This document shows, one piece after another, positions 1-7,412 of a DNA stretch of 51,744 nucleotides; within the stretch, counting starts at the first letter, position 1; the number at the start of each line of letters is the position of its first letter. A program made the position numbers and the translations under genes. Source of the DNA: Lentzea kentuckyensis. GTDB taxonomy: Bacteria; Actinomycetota; Actinomycetes; Mycobacteriales; Pseudonocardiaceae. The notes under the pieces were generated by a model that saw only the letters and a list, made by a program, of their open reading frames with translations, was not told where the DNA came from and did no database searches. Location of the stretch: the NCBI RefSeq assembly GCF_002150765.1, contig NZ_MUYM01000042.1:2047-53790 (forward strand). Direction: 5' to 3'.

Positions 1-79
1 TTCTGGCAGCCTGCTTAGATGAAGGCTCTTTCATCGTCGTCTCACGTGTGGATCAGCATGCGCCCGCAGGCTGGTTCTT

Positions 80-1594
80 GTGATTCTGACGTTGGTGGTC
101 TTCGGGGCGGCGGTGCTCCTCTGGGTGTGCACGCCGCTGGACGACACGTTCGTCGCGCTCGCGGCGGTGGCGGCGTTGCTGCTGTTCGGCGTCCTGCCCG
201 CTTCGTCGCTGGCGGCGCTCGGCAGCGCGACGACCTGGCTGCTCATCGCGGCTTTCGTGCTCGCGGCGGGGGTGACGGCGTCCGGGTTGCCCGCCCGCCT
301 CGCGACCTGGCTGCTGGGCCGTGCCCGAACCGTGCGCGGCCTGGCCCACCTGACGGCACTCGCATTGCTGATCACGGCGTTCTTCGTGCCGTCCACGTCG
401 GGCCGCGCCGCGTTGAGCCTGCCGGTCTACACGGAGTTGCGCGGGCGGTTGAACGACCGCGTCGCGAAGGCTTTCGGGGTGCTGTTCCCGTCGGTGATCC
501 TGTTGACCGCGGTGGCCACCGCGGTGGGGGCGGGGGCGCACCTGATCACGAACTCGCTGCTGGAGGCCGCGACCGGGCAGGGAATCGGGTTCGGGTGGTG
601 GCTGGTGCTCGGGGTGCCGCTGGCGGTGGTGAGCGCGTTCGTGACGGCCGAGATCGTGCTTTGGCTGTTCACAACGCGCGCGGACCGCAAACAACCCGTG
701 GCAGCGCGGAGCGAGGGTCCCCCTCCAGGGGTCCCCTGTTCTAATTCTCCCAGACAGCACCGACAATTTCGGACGCTCGAACTCGCGCCGGCCACGAGCT
801 CGGCAGGGCTCAGGCCCGAGCGGACCGCGTCGGCCGCGACCCAGCCGTTCAGCGGGCCTGGGCGGACCGCGTCGGCCGCGATCACGACTGAGCGGACCGG
901 GCCGGGCGCGACCCAGCCGTTCAGCGGGCCTGGGCGGACCGCCTCGGCCGCGATCACGAGCGAGCGGACCGCGCCGACCGCGCCCCAGCCTCTCACCAGG
1001 CCCGAGTGGACCGCACTGGCCGTGGTCCTCGCCGTGTCCCTCACCTGGCTCACTGAGCCGTGGCACGGCATCGCCCCCGAAGTCGCCGCCCTCGCCGGCG
1101 CCCTCCTGATCACCGCCCCGCGCCTCGGCACCACGACGATCAAGCAGGCGTTCGCCGACATCCCGTGGTCGCTCCTGCTGTTCATGGCCGCCACCACGAT
1201 GCTCGGCACCGCCCTCATCACCTCCGGCGCGGGAAACCTCCTCGCCGGCCTGGTCAACCCCGCCCACCTCCTCCCGACGGTGATCGTGGTCAGCCTGCTG
1301 GCGCACCTCGTGATCCAGTCGCGCTCGGCCCGGTCGAGCGTTCTCATCCCGATCGTCATCCCACTGGCCGTGGCCGCCGGCCTGAACCCCGCCGCGCTCG
1401 CCTTCGCCTCCACCGCGGCAGCCGGGTTCTGCCACACCCTCACGTCGTCGGCGAAACCCGTCGCGCTGTTCGCCGACGCCTACGCACCGAAAGACCTGCT
1501 CAAGCTGTCCGCGGTTCTCGCCCCGGTCACCGGCCTGCTCGTGTACGCGGCGGCCGTCTTCCTCTGGCCCTCGCTGGGCCTGCCACTGAAATGA
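80..1594 (+). CDS. SLC13/DASS-family permease with repeat-expanded central loop
   Basis: A 504-residue polytopic membrane protein whose halves look like the SLC13 (divalent anion:Na+ symporter/ArsB-like) fold. Hydrophobic segments fill residues ~1-215 and ~310-504, and each half has an SLC13-like Ser/Thr-rich re-entrant stretch (PSTSG near 115; TSSAKP near 470). Family members usually transport di/tricarboxylates or sulfate; the substrate here cannot be read from sequence. The start is GTG at 80; the ATG at 58 is in another frame. The stop overlaps an ATG (ATGA at 1591-1594) leading into glycerate kinase, so the two genes are probably co-translated and the cargo may be a glycerate-related acid (inference). 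Odd: residues ~216-310, normally a short cytoplasmic linker, are a low-complexity repeat. Confidence 0.85.
   Translation: MILTLVVFGAAVLLWVCTPLDDTFVALAAVAALLLFGVLPASSLAALGSATTWLLIAAFVLAAGVTASGLPARLATWLLGRARTVRGLAHLTALALLITAFFVPSTSGRAALSLPVYTELRGRLNDRVAKAFGVLFPSVILLTAVATAVGAGAHLITNSLLEAATGQGIGFGWWLVLGVPLAVVSAFVTAEIVLWLFTTRADRKQPVAARSEGPPPGVPCSNSPRQHRQFRTLELAPATSSAGLRPERTASAATQPFSGPGRTASAAITTERTGPGATQPFSGPGRTASAAITSERTAPTAPQPLTRPEWTALAVVLAVSLTWLTEPWHGIAPEVAALAGALLITAPRLGTTTIKQAFADIPWSLLLFMAATTMLGTALITSGAGNLLAGLVNPAHLLPTVIVVSLLAHLVIQSRSARSSVLIPIVIPLAVAAGLNPAALAFASTAAAGFCHTLTSSAKPVALFADAYAPKDLLKLSAVLAPVTGLLVYAAAVFLWPSLGLPLK
818..1021 (+). repeat. 72-bp in-frame tandem repeat inside the SLC13 gene
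   Basis: Units begin at 818, 890 and 962, each opening with GAGCGGACC, giving an exact 72-bp (24-codon) period. The first two copies are nearly identical and the third is degenerate. Each unit also holds an internal half-copy of GCGGACCGCGTCGGCCGCGA. Because 72 is divisible by three, copy number can change without a frameshift. The encoded segment is rich in Ala, Ser, Thr, Pro and Gly and lies in the predicted cytoplasmic loop. Confidence 0.85.
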
Positions 1595-1602
1595 GACCGA
1601 TC

Positions 1603-2736
1603 ATGCGTTTTCTCGTTGCTCCCAGCGGGTTCAAGGAATCACTCGACGCCTGTGCCGTCGCCGACGCCATCGCGGCGGGCATCCACCGGGTCGTTCCCGG
1701 TGCGGTCGTGGACCAGGTGCCACTGGTCGACGGTGGCGAGGGTTCGGCCAAGGCGCTCGCCGAAGCGACCGGCGGCACGCTGATCCCCGCACTCGTCACC
1801 GGCCCGATCGGCGAGCCCGTGCCGTCGCACTTCGCGTTGCTCGGCGGTCCCGGGCCGCGCACCGCCGTCGTCGAGATGGCGGCGGCCGCCGGGCTCAGGC
1901 TCGTGCCGAAGAACCACCGCGACCCGGCGAGCACCACCACGTACGGCGTCGGCGAGCTGATCAAGGCTGCGCTCGATCTCGGCGTCGACCGGATCCTCGT
2001 CGGCTGCGGCGACTCCGGCACGTCCGACGGCGGTGCGGGCGCGTTGCAGGCGCTCGGCGCGCGGATCACCGATGAACACGGGCGCGAGATCGGCAGAGGG
2101 GGAGCGGCACTGGCCGCGGCGAGGCGGCTCGATCTGTCCGAAGTGGACCCACGCCTGGGCAAGGCCGAGATCACGGTCGCGTGCAACCCGCACAACGTGT
2201 TGTGCGGCGAGCGCGGTGTGGCCAGGGTGTTCGGCCCGCAGAAAGGCGCGACGCCGAACCAGGTCGAGCAGCTCTCGCGGGCCCTCGACAACTGGGCGGA
2301 CCTGCTCGGTGACGTCCGGACCATTCCCGGCGGCGGCGCGTCCGGCGGGCTGGGCGCGGGCCTGCACGCGCTGAACGCGACGCTGGTGCCGCGTTTCGAC
2401 GTGATCCTCGAACACTCCGATCTGGACGCACGCCTCCCGTACGCCGACCTCGTCATCACCGCGGAGGGCGCCATCGACGGCCAGACCCCGCACGGCAAGG
2501 TGCCGTCCGAGGTCGCACGCCGCGCGAAGAAGTACGGCAAGCCCGTCATCGCGCTGGCCGGCACGATCGGCGCCGACGCCCGTGTGAACCACGACGTCGG
2601 CATCGACGCCTACACCAGCATCATCGCCGCGCCGGTCGAGCTGGACACCGCCATCGCCACAGCCGCGGAGCTGCTGACCGACGCGACCGAGCGCACGTTG
2701 CGGCTGCTGCTGGTCGGCGCGGCCCTCACACGATGA
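1603..2736 (+). CDS. glxK: Glycerate kinase (GlxK/GarK family)
   Basis: ATP-dependent glycerate kinase, 377 residues, the usual length. It opens with MRFLVAPSGFKESL, matching the family N-terminus (VIAPDSFKESL). Other family signatures are DGGEG near residue 43, the EMAAAAGL segment, CGDSGTSDGGAG, FGPQKGAT, the glycine-rich GGGASGGLGAG and the ITAEGAIDGQTPHGK block. It feeds glycerate into glycolysis as a phosphoglycerate. The start chosen is ATG 1603, by family alignment and a weak GAGA seven bases upstream. ATG 1591 overlaps the permease stop and is a credible coupled start adding four residues. The 3' end overlaps the convergent next gene by 11 bp. Confidence 0.93.
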   Translation: MRFLVAPSGFKESLDACAVADAIAAGIHRVVPGAVVDQVPLVDGGEGSAKALAEATGGTLIPALVTGPIGEPVPSHFALLGGPGPRTAVVEMAAAAGLRLVPKNHRDPASTTTYGVGELIKAALDLGVDRILVGCGDSGTSDGGAGALQALGARITDEHGREIGRGGAALAAARRLDLSEVDPRLGKAEITVACNPHNVLCGERGVARVFGPQKGATPNQVEQLSRALDNWADLLGDVRTIPGGGASGGLGAGLHALNATLVPRFDVILEHSDLDARLPYADLVITAEGAIDGQTPHGKVPSEVARRAKKYGKPVIALAGTIGADARVNHDVGIDAYTSIIAAPVELDTAIATAAELLTDATERTLRLLLVGAALTR

Positions 2737-3337
2737 CCGCGACCTCCTCGCCGAGCTTGGCGCCTTCCAACAACTCCAGGTCGTCACCGCTCCAGAAGCG
2801 ACCGGGGTCGTACCAGTTGGGCCTGCGCTTGGGCAGCAGCCCCATCTCCTCGTACGTGACCGCCACGATCTCGGCGCAGAACGCGCTCTCGATCGTCACG
2901 TCGTCCTTGTGCCGCAACGGAACCCGCCCGCGCACCCAGCGCGAGGCGAGTTTCGCGGTCGAGGGGAACGGGGTGCCGTCGAGCCGCGCGACCGTCCGCA
3001 GCGCCGCGTCCTCCATCTCGCGCGTGACGGCGTGGTCGAGCTGCCGTACCCACACGCGCTGCCCGTACTTGTCGTGCCACGTCACGACGGCGTCGCGCAG
3101 GTCGTGCAGCTGCGCACCGCGCTGGTGCGTGCCGGTCCAGATGTCCTTGAGCGACTTGCCGAGCTCGGCGTGCCACATCAGCGGCGGCAGGTCGTCCAGC
3201 ACGATCGCCATGCCCACGTGGTTGACCGGGCTGTTCGTCATGGCCTGGATCGCCCGGTCCGCGGGACTGCGCCCGCGGAACACCCACACGTCACCGGTAC
3301 GGGTCATCTCGACGGCTCGGTCCAGGGAGGTCGGCAT
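2726..3337 (-). CDS. Permuted papain-like (YiiX/YaeF-type, NlpC/P60 clan) hydrolase
   Basis: A 203-residue protein beginning MPTSLDRAVEMTRTGDVWVF. The early TGDVWVFRG strand, the NHVGMAIV segment (candidate catalytic His near residue 47) and the late AFCAEIVAV segment (candidate catalytic Cys near 160) give the His-before-Cys order of circularly permuted NlpC/P60 enzymes. There is no signal peptide or membrane segment, so it should be cytoplasmic. Family members are thiol amidases or lipid-acting enzymes; the substrate here is unknown. The start is ATG 3337; a longer in-frame start at 3430 adds an atypical N-terminus that would run over the divergent small gene. Only 19 bp separate it from that gene. 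Confidence 0.72.
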   Translation of the reverse strand: MPTSLDRAVEMTRTGDVWVFRGRSPADRAIQAMTNSPVNHVGMAIVLDDLPPLMWHAELGKSLKDIWTGTHQRGAQLHDLRDAVVTWHDKYGQRVWVRQLDHAVTREMEDAALRTVARLDGTPFPSTAKLASRWVRGRVPLRHKDDVTIESAFCAEIVAVTYEEMGLLPKRRPNWYDPGRFWSGDDLELLEGAKLGEEVAVIV

Positions 3338-3356
3338 AGCCCGATAGCCTAGGCAC

Positions 3357-3521
3357 ATGAAGCTCTGGAAGCTGCTCGGCATCGCCGCTTTCGCGGGTGT
3401 CGCGGCGAGCGGCGTGGTCGTGGCCCGCAACCAGCGCCGCCGCGCCGCCTACACCCCGGACCAGATCAGGGAGCGTCTGCACCAACGGCTGGCCGAGGCT
3501 TCGCCCGAACGTTCTGGGTGA
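3357..3521 (+). CDS. Small single-pass membrane protein (54 aa)
   Basis: ATG 3357 to TGA 3521 encodes 54 residues: a short Lys-flanked start, a hydrophobic helix (~5-23), then a basic/charged tail with a YTPDQIRERLHQRL helix. It looks like a small inner-membrane protein with a cytoplasmic amphipathic tail. It is divergent from the papain-like hydrolase across a 19-bp gap, so their promoters must overlap each other's 5' regions. Its last 56 bp overlap, in antisense, the decayed esterase remnant. Function not recognised. Confidence 0.6.
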   Translation: MKLWKLLGIAAFAGVAASGVVVARNQRRRAAYTPDQIRERLHQRLAEASPERSG

Positions 3522-3957
3522 GGAAGAGCGCCGCGCGGTCGAGCGCGTCGTCCGCTTCGTCGAGGACGTCGGCGAACGCCTGGAACACGTGTGGCACGTC
3601 GGCGGTGACATCGAGGACGACGTCCACCCCCGCCGCCCTGGCGCGGGCGGCCATCCGAGTGGAGTCGTCCAGCAGCACCTCGTTGGTGCCGGCCTGGAGC
3701 AACATCGGCGGGATGCCGGCCACGGCGTCGTCGATCGCGGCCGGGAACGGGTGCTCGGGCGCGAGCCGGTAGTCCAGCGAGAACGCCCGCAACCCGGTCC
3801 TGCTCACCAGGTTCCCGGTCAGCGACAGTGCGGTCTCCGGCGAACCGACGACATAGGAGCCGCCGTGGAAGTACAGGATCGTGCCGGCGCGTTGCCGGTC
3901 CGCCGGTTCGACCAGCAGGGCCCGTCGTGACCCGAGCGTGGTGTCCGCGGTCCTGAT
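3466..3957 (-). pseudogene. Remnant of HSL-type alpha/beta-hydrolase (esterase), missing N-terminus and catalytic centre
   Basis: The minus-strand frame reads as a hormone-sensitive-lipase family esterase. The oxyanion motif HGGSYVVGS is followed by SLDYRLAPEHPFPAAIDDAV, and the C-terminal part keeps PPMLLQAGTNEVLLDD and the late DVPHVFQAF block with the catalytic His. Between AIDDAVAG and IPPMLLQAG the family normally has more than 100 residues including the nucleophile motif GDSAGG. Here the two are directly joined in frame, so the Ser nucleophile is gone. The ~50 N-terminal residues and any start codon are also missing, and the frame abuts the 5'-truncated marR remnant. A dead gene carrying at least two deletions. 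Confidence 0.8.
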
Positions 3958-3960
3958 TCC

Positions 3961-4296
3961 TACGAGTTCCTGCGGGAGCACCCGGAGGCCAGGGTCGCCG
4001 ACCTGGCGGCCGAGTTCGCGATCGGGATCGGGGCGACCAGCAAGGGGATCGACCGCCTGGAACGGCTCGGCTGGGTGGCACGTCGCCCCAACCCGGCTGA
4101 CCGCCGTTCGTCCTTGCTGGTCCTGACCGATGACGGCGTGCGCCTGGTCGACGCCGCCGAACAGACCTTCGCCGAGCGGGTGACCGAACTGCTCGAAGGG
4201 GCACTCGGCCGCACCAGGGCGGCGGCCGGCGCCGAGGTCCTGGCGCTCCTGCGCGCTGCCCTGGAACGCGACCGGATCGGCATGCCTACCGGCTGA
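3961..4296 (+). pseudogene. 5'-truncated MarR-family regulator
   Basis: The plus-strand frame encodes the C-terminal ~111 residues of a MarR-type winged-helix repressor. It shows the recognition helix region (LAAEFAIGIGATSKGIDRLE), the wing with RRPNPADRRSSLLVLTDDG, and the C-terminal dimerisation helix. The N-terminal dimer helices and start codon are absent. The first internal start (GTG 4075) would leave only the wing. Upstream sequence is the head-to-head esterase remnant, so a deletion appears to have removed both 5' ends and the shared promoter. The stop overlaps the convergent MFS gene by 11 bp. Confidence 0.78.
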
Positions 4297-5641
4297 CGAC
4301 CTCCCTGACCTCGTTCGGGATGAGCCGGTACGCCACGAACGCGGCGAGAGCCAGCAGTGCCGCCGCCACCAGCGCCGTGCCCTGCATCGCCTCGGTGAAC
4401 GTGCCCGCGCGGGCCCAGGCCGACAGCACCGTCCCGAGCACCGCGATACCCAGAGCCGCGCCCAGTTCGTAGGCCGTCTCCGACACCGCCGACGCCGCAC
4501 CGGCCTTGTCCGCGGGCACCGCCGAGACCACCGCGTCCGTCGTCAGCGTCAGCGCGAGCCCGACGCCGGCGCCCAGCACCACCAGCGCCACCGCGATCGC
4601 GCCGTATCCCGAGGAGAAGCCGACGAGCGTGAGGCCGCCGGCGCTGACCAGCAGGCCCGCCGCGATCGCGCGGCCGGTGCCGAGCAGGCGCACCACCGGG
4701 CCGATCAATGCGATCACGGCCATGCCGGCGAGGCCGAGTGGAAGCTCTCGCAGTCCGGCTTCCAAAGGCGAGTAGCCCAGCACGTTCTGGAAGTACTGCG
4801 ACAGGAAGAACACCAGGCCGGTCAGCGCGAACACCGCGATCATGGTCGCGCCGACGGCACCGCTGAACGCGGGCTTGCGGAACAGGGCGACGTCGATCAT
4901 CGGGTGCGCGGACGCCCGCTGCCGCCGCACGAACAGCCACAGCCCGGCCACGCCGACCAGTCCGGTCAGCAGCGCGGACCACGTCGGGCCGCCCAGCGCG
5001 ACCTCCTTGATCGCGTACACCAGCGGCACCACGCCGACGGCCGACAACAGGGCGGACACGAGGTCGAAGGGGCCGGGGGACGGGTCGCGCGACTCCGGCA
5101 GCCACCACGCGCCGAACACGAGCAGCAGTGCCATCACCGGCAGGTTGATGATGAACACCGAGCCCCACCAGAAGTGCTCCAGCAGCGCGCCGCCGATCAA
5201 CGGGCCCAGCGCGGCGCCCGCCGTGGCCGTCGCCGCCCACACCGCCACCGCCCGCGTGCGCTCGGCCGGGTCGGTGAACAGGTTGCGGATGATCGACAGC
5301 GTCGACGGCATGATCGTCGCGCCGGCCACTCCGAGCAGGGCGCGGGCCACGATCAGCCACTCGGCCGTCGGGGCGAAGGCGGCCAGCAGGGAGGCCGCGC
5401 CGAAGGCGGCGGCGCCGGTCAGGAGCAGCTTCTTGCGCCCGATGCGGTCGCCCAGCGTGCCCATCGTGACGAGCAGGCCGCCGAGCACGAACGAGTAGAT
5501 GTCGCCGATCCACAGCACCTGCGCGGCGGACGGCGCCAGGTCGTGCTGGAGCTTCGGCAACGCCAGAGCCAGCACCGTGCCGTCGACGGCGATCAACAAC
5601 AACGCGAGTGCCAGCACGCCCAGTGCTGCCCACTTCCGCAT
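4286..5641 (-). CDS. MFS transporter, DHA2 (14-TMS drug exporter) family
   Basis: A 451-residue polytopic protein with DHA2 landmarks: a first helix with AVDGTVLALALPKL, motif A GTLGDRIGRKK (~65-75), and a motif-C-like helix containing ALGPLIGG. DHA2 proteins export hydrophobic drugs or metabolites by proton antiport. The start is ATG 5641, with a GGGAG sequence six bases upstream. The in-frame ATG at 5647 sits directly on that ribosome-binding site and is less likely. Divergent from a TetR gene, with two palindromes in the shared region, so repression by that TetR is probable. Confidence 0.92.
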   Translation of the reverse strand: MRKWAALGVLALALLLIAVDGTVLALALPKLQHDLAPSAAQVLWIGDIYSFVLGGLLVTMGTLGDRIGRKKLLLTGAAAFGAASLLAAFAPTAEWLIVARALLGVAGATIMPSTLSIIRNLFTDPAERTRAVAVWAATATAGAALGPLIGGALLEHFWWGSVFIINLPVMALLLVFGAWWLPESRDPSPGPFDLVSALLSAVGVVPLVYAIKEVALGGPTWSALLTGLVGVAGLWLFVRRQRASAHPMIDVALFRKPAFSGAVGATMIAVFALTGLVFFLSQYFQNVLGYSPLEAGLRELPLGLAGMAVIALIGPVVRLLGTGRAIAAGLLVSAGGLTLVGFSSGYGAIAVALVVLGAGVGLALTLTTDAVVSAVPADKAGAASAVSETAYELGAALGIAVLGTVLSAWARAGTFTEAMQGTALVAAALLALAAFVAYRLIPNEVREVVSR

Positions 5642-5658
5642 GACCATCTCCCTTTGCC

Positions 5659-5670
5659 GACCATATGGTC
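5659..5670. promoter_or_regulatory. Perfect 12-bp palindrome, candidate TetR operator 1
   Basis: GACCATATGGTC is a perfect palindrome 18 bp upstream of the MFS start, between the divergent MFS and TetR genes. Its position over the 5' end of the exporter transcript suits a repressor site. Operator function is inferred. Confidence 0.55.
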
Positions 5671-5683
5671 TGCAAAGTAACGT

Positions 5684-5697
5684 ACCGTCCAGACGGT
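5684..5697. promoter_or_regulatory. Inverted repeat, candidate TetR operator 2
   Basis: ACCGTC-CA-GACGGT is a perfect 6+6 inverted repeat with a 2-bp spacer, of the kind TetR regulators of DHA2 exporters commonly bind. It is 26 bp from operator 1 centre to centre and 29 bp from the tetR start, so it can control both genes. Function is inferred from symmetry and position. Confidence 0.6.
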
Positions 5698-5725
5698 CGG
5701 TTCGCCAAACGGATAGGTTGATCAC

Positions 5726-6280
5726 GTGCCCGGAGAACAGCGCAACGCGCCCCGTACCCGCCGTGAAGTGATCGAGGCGGCCGCGCGCGCGTTGATCGCG
5801 CACGGCCCTGGTGTCAGCCTCGACGCGGTGGCCAAGGAAGCCGGCGTGTCCAAGGGCGGCCTGCTGCACCACTTCCGCACCAAGCAGGCATTGATCGTCG
5901 GCCTGATCGACGAGTGGTTCGAGCACTACGACGCGACGGTCGAGCGCCTGCTCGAACCGGAGGCCATCCCCGGCCGGTGGACGCGCGCGCACATCCGCGC
6001 GACGTTCGAACCGGCCGGCCTGTGGTCTCACCCGTCTGTCGTAACGGCGCTGCTCGGCGTTCCGGAACTGCAGCAGCGGATGGACGTCGCCGCGACCCGC
6101 TGGCGGCAGCAAACCGATTCCGACGGGTTGCATCCGCAGCGTGCCGATCTCATTTCACGCGCACTCGATGGGGTGACGCTCGCCGATCTGCTGTGGCGGG
6201 ACCAGGAGACGCCCGAGGAACGCGCACAGACCCGTGACCTGCTGCTGAAGCTCACCGAGCAGACCGGGCCGGTTGTTTGA
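5726..6280 (+). CDS. TetR/AcrR-family repressor
   Basis: A 184-residue TetR-type regulator. N-terminal HTH at ~10-56, with ALIAHGPGVSLDAVAKEAGV then SKGGLLHHFRTKQAL, the standard recognition helix and YF-like (here HF) turn. The C-terminal helical ligand-binding domain includes the GLWSHPSVVTALL and VTLADLLW stretches. The start is GTG 5726. It probably represses itself and the divergent DHA2 exporter through the two dyads at 5659-5697; the inducer is unknown. Confidence 0.92.
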   Translation: MPGEQRNAPRTRREVIEAAARALIAHGPGVSLDAVAKEAGVSKGGLLHHFRTKQALIVGLIDEWFEHYDATVERLLEPEAIPGRWTRAHIRATFEPAGLWSHPSVVTALLGVPELQQRMDVAATRWRQQTDSDGLHPQRADLISRALDGVTLADLLWRDQETPEERAQTRDLLLKLTEQTGPVV

Positions 6281-6282
6281 GT

Positions 6283-6328
6283 TTGTCCGCCGAACGTTGT
6301 CAAGTGGAACAACGCTGACACCGGACAA
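6283..6328. promoter_or_regulatory. Nested inverted repeats upstream of the DUF5937 regulator
   Basis: Two concentric dyads lie between tetR and the next gene. The inner one is CGTTGT (6295-6300) with ACAACG (6309-6314). The outer one is TTGTCCG (6283-6289) with CGGACAA (6322-6328). Centres differ by one base. Candidate autoregulatory operator for the downstream ArsR-like protein; a transcript hairpin is also possible. Confidence 0.4.
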
Positions 6329-6375
6329 CGAGATCTGCGTACCGTCGGAAGTGGTTGCACTCCGGGGGGAAGCAA

Positions 6376-7296
6376 ATGCCGATCGTGTTGTCCGAACCCG
6401 CGCCCAAGGGCCGCGGGCTGACGATTCTCTTCGAGTTGGAAGATCTCGCCCGCACCCGGTTCGCGTCGGCGCCGATGCCGATGTACGAACTGGTGTTCAC
6501 GGTGCACAGCGGTAACTGGGACCGCCTGCTGCTGCCGCAGATCCGCCCGCTCGCCGAACTGGTCCGGCCGGGCCGGTTCATCCCCGACTTCTTCAACTCC
6601 GCGCGCCCCGACTTCGACGAGGCCGTGCGCCAGGTGCTCGACGTGCCCTCGAACCGGGTGCGCGACCAGATCGCGAGCATGCTGGGCACGACGTCGCCGT
6701 GGCTGAGGTCGTTCGCGGCGGGCACTCCGACCTCGCGCCAGGACCTGCGGTCGGCGTTCAACTCGGGCTTCCGCGACCTGCTGGGCGCCAACTGGCCCGA
6801 GACGCGCCAGGCGTTCGACGCCGAGGTGCGGCTGCGGTCGTCGCAGGCGGTGACCCGAGGGCTGGGGGAGTTGCTCGGTAACCTGCACCCGTCGATCTCG
6901 TGGACCTCGCCCGCGCTGCACGTCGAGCTGGGCTGGGACACCGAGATCTCGTTGCGCGGCTCGGGGATGCTCATCGTGCCGGTGCTCAACGGGCTGACCC
7001 GCCCGGCGGTGTCGATGTTCGCCGAACCGCAGCCGCTGCTGTTCTACCCGGTGGCGACACCGCAGCCGAGCGGCGCCAGCCTCGAACTGGCCCTCGGACG
7101 CACCCGCACGCTGGTGCTGCGCGCGCTGACGTCCGAACGCACCACCACCGAACTCGCCAAGCACGTGGGCATCAGCCTGCCGACGGCGTCGCAGCACGCG
7201 ACCGCGCTGCGCACCGCGGGATTCGTCTCAACCCACCGCAACGGGAGGTCGGTCCGCCACCGCCTGACCAGACGCGGCTGGGAACTGTTGAACTAG
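6376..7296 (+). CDS. ArsR-type winged-helix regulator with N-terminal DUF5937 domain
   Basis: 306 residues. The N-terminal ~230 residues match the actinobacterial DUF5937 layout (MPIVLSEPAPKGRGLTILFE; later SPALHVELGWDTEISLRGSG). The C-terminal ~70 residues form an ArsR-like winged helix (LTSERTTTELAKHVGISL, then TASQHATALRTAGFVSTHRN and the wing RSVRHRLT). It is a DNA-binding transcription factor of unknown signal. ATG 6376 follows a GGGGGGAA ribosome-binding site; a GTG at 6355 is in frame but lacks one. No metal-binding Cys pair of classical ArsR/SmtB proteins is seen, so metal sensing is unlikely. Confidence 0.82.
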   Translation: MPIVLSEPAPKGRGLTILFELEDLARTRFASAPMPMYELVFTVHSGNWDRLLLPQIRPLAELVRPGRFIPDFFNSARPDFDEAVRQVLDVPSNRVRDQIASMLGTTSPWLRSFAAGTPTSRQDLRSAFNSGFRDLLGANWPETRQAFDAEVRLRSSQAVTRGLGELLGNLHPSISWTSPALHVELGWDTEISLRGSGMLIVPVLNGLTRPAVSMFAEPQPLLFYPVATPQPSGASLELALGRTRTLVLRALTSERTTTELAKHVGISLPTASQHATALRTAGFVSTHRNGRSVRHRLTRRGWELLN

Positions 7297-7299
7297 CTC

Positions 7300-7391
7300 G
7301 TGTCCGGCAAGTCCGTCCGCGACAGCCGCCTCCCGGCCTCTGAACCAGATCACTTCGGCAGTGACTCTCAACGAACGGACTTGTCGGATAC
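7300..7391. repeat. Long inverted repeat flanking the 5' leader of the TPR gene
   Basis: The 20-bp arm at 7300-7319 (GTGTCCGGCAAGTCCGTCCG) is repeated inverted at 7372-7391 with 17 of 20 matches, separated by 52 bp. The right arm ends 21 bp before the TPR start and overlaps its presumed promoter/leader. It could be a paired operator for one protein or a hairpin ending the upstream regulator transcript. No U-tract follows. Confidence 0.5.
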
Positions 7392-7412
7392 GACCCAAGC
7401 TGGGAGGCCCGC

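Noticed and set aside
7..73. CAGCCTGC (7-14) and GCAGGCTG (66-73) inverted repeat before the SLC13 gene
   Set aside because: Only 8 bp arms with a 51-bp loop at the window edge; expected by chance in this base composition.
3466..4500. A single 344-residue minus-strand protein containing the esterase motifs
   Set aside because: Upstream of ~3958 the frame is antisense to the MarR remnant and MFS 3' end; homology is confined to 3466-3957.
6298..6320. TTGTCAAGT upstream of the DUF5937 gene as another PafBC-type promoter
   Set aside because: No TAnnnT follows at the required 8-bp spacing.
7381..7403. TTGTCGGAT before the TPR gene as a PafBC-type promoter
   Set aside because: The position expected to be TAnnnT reads AGCTGG, so the -10 is absent.
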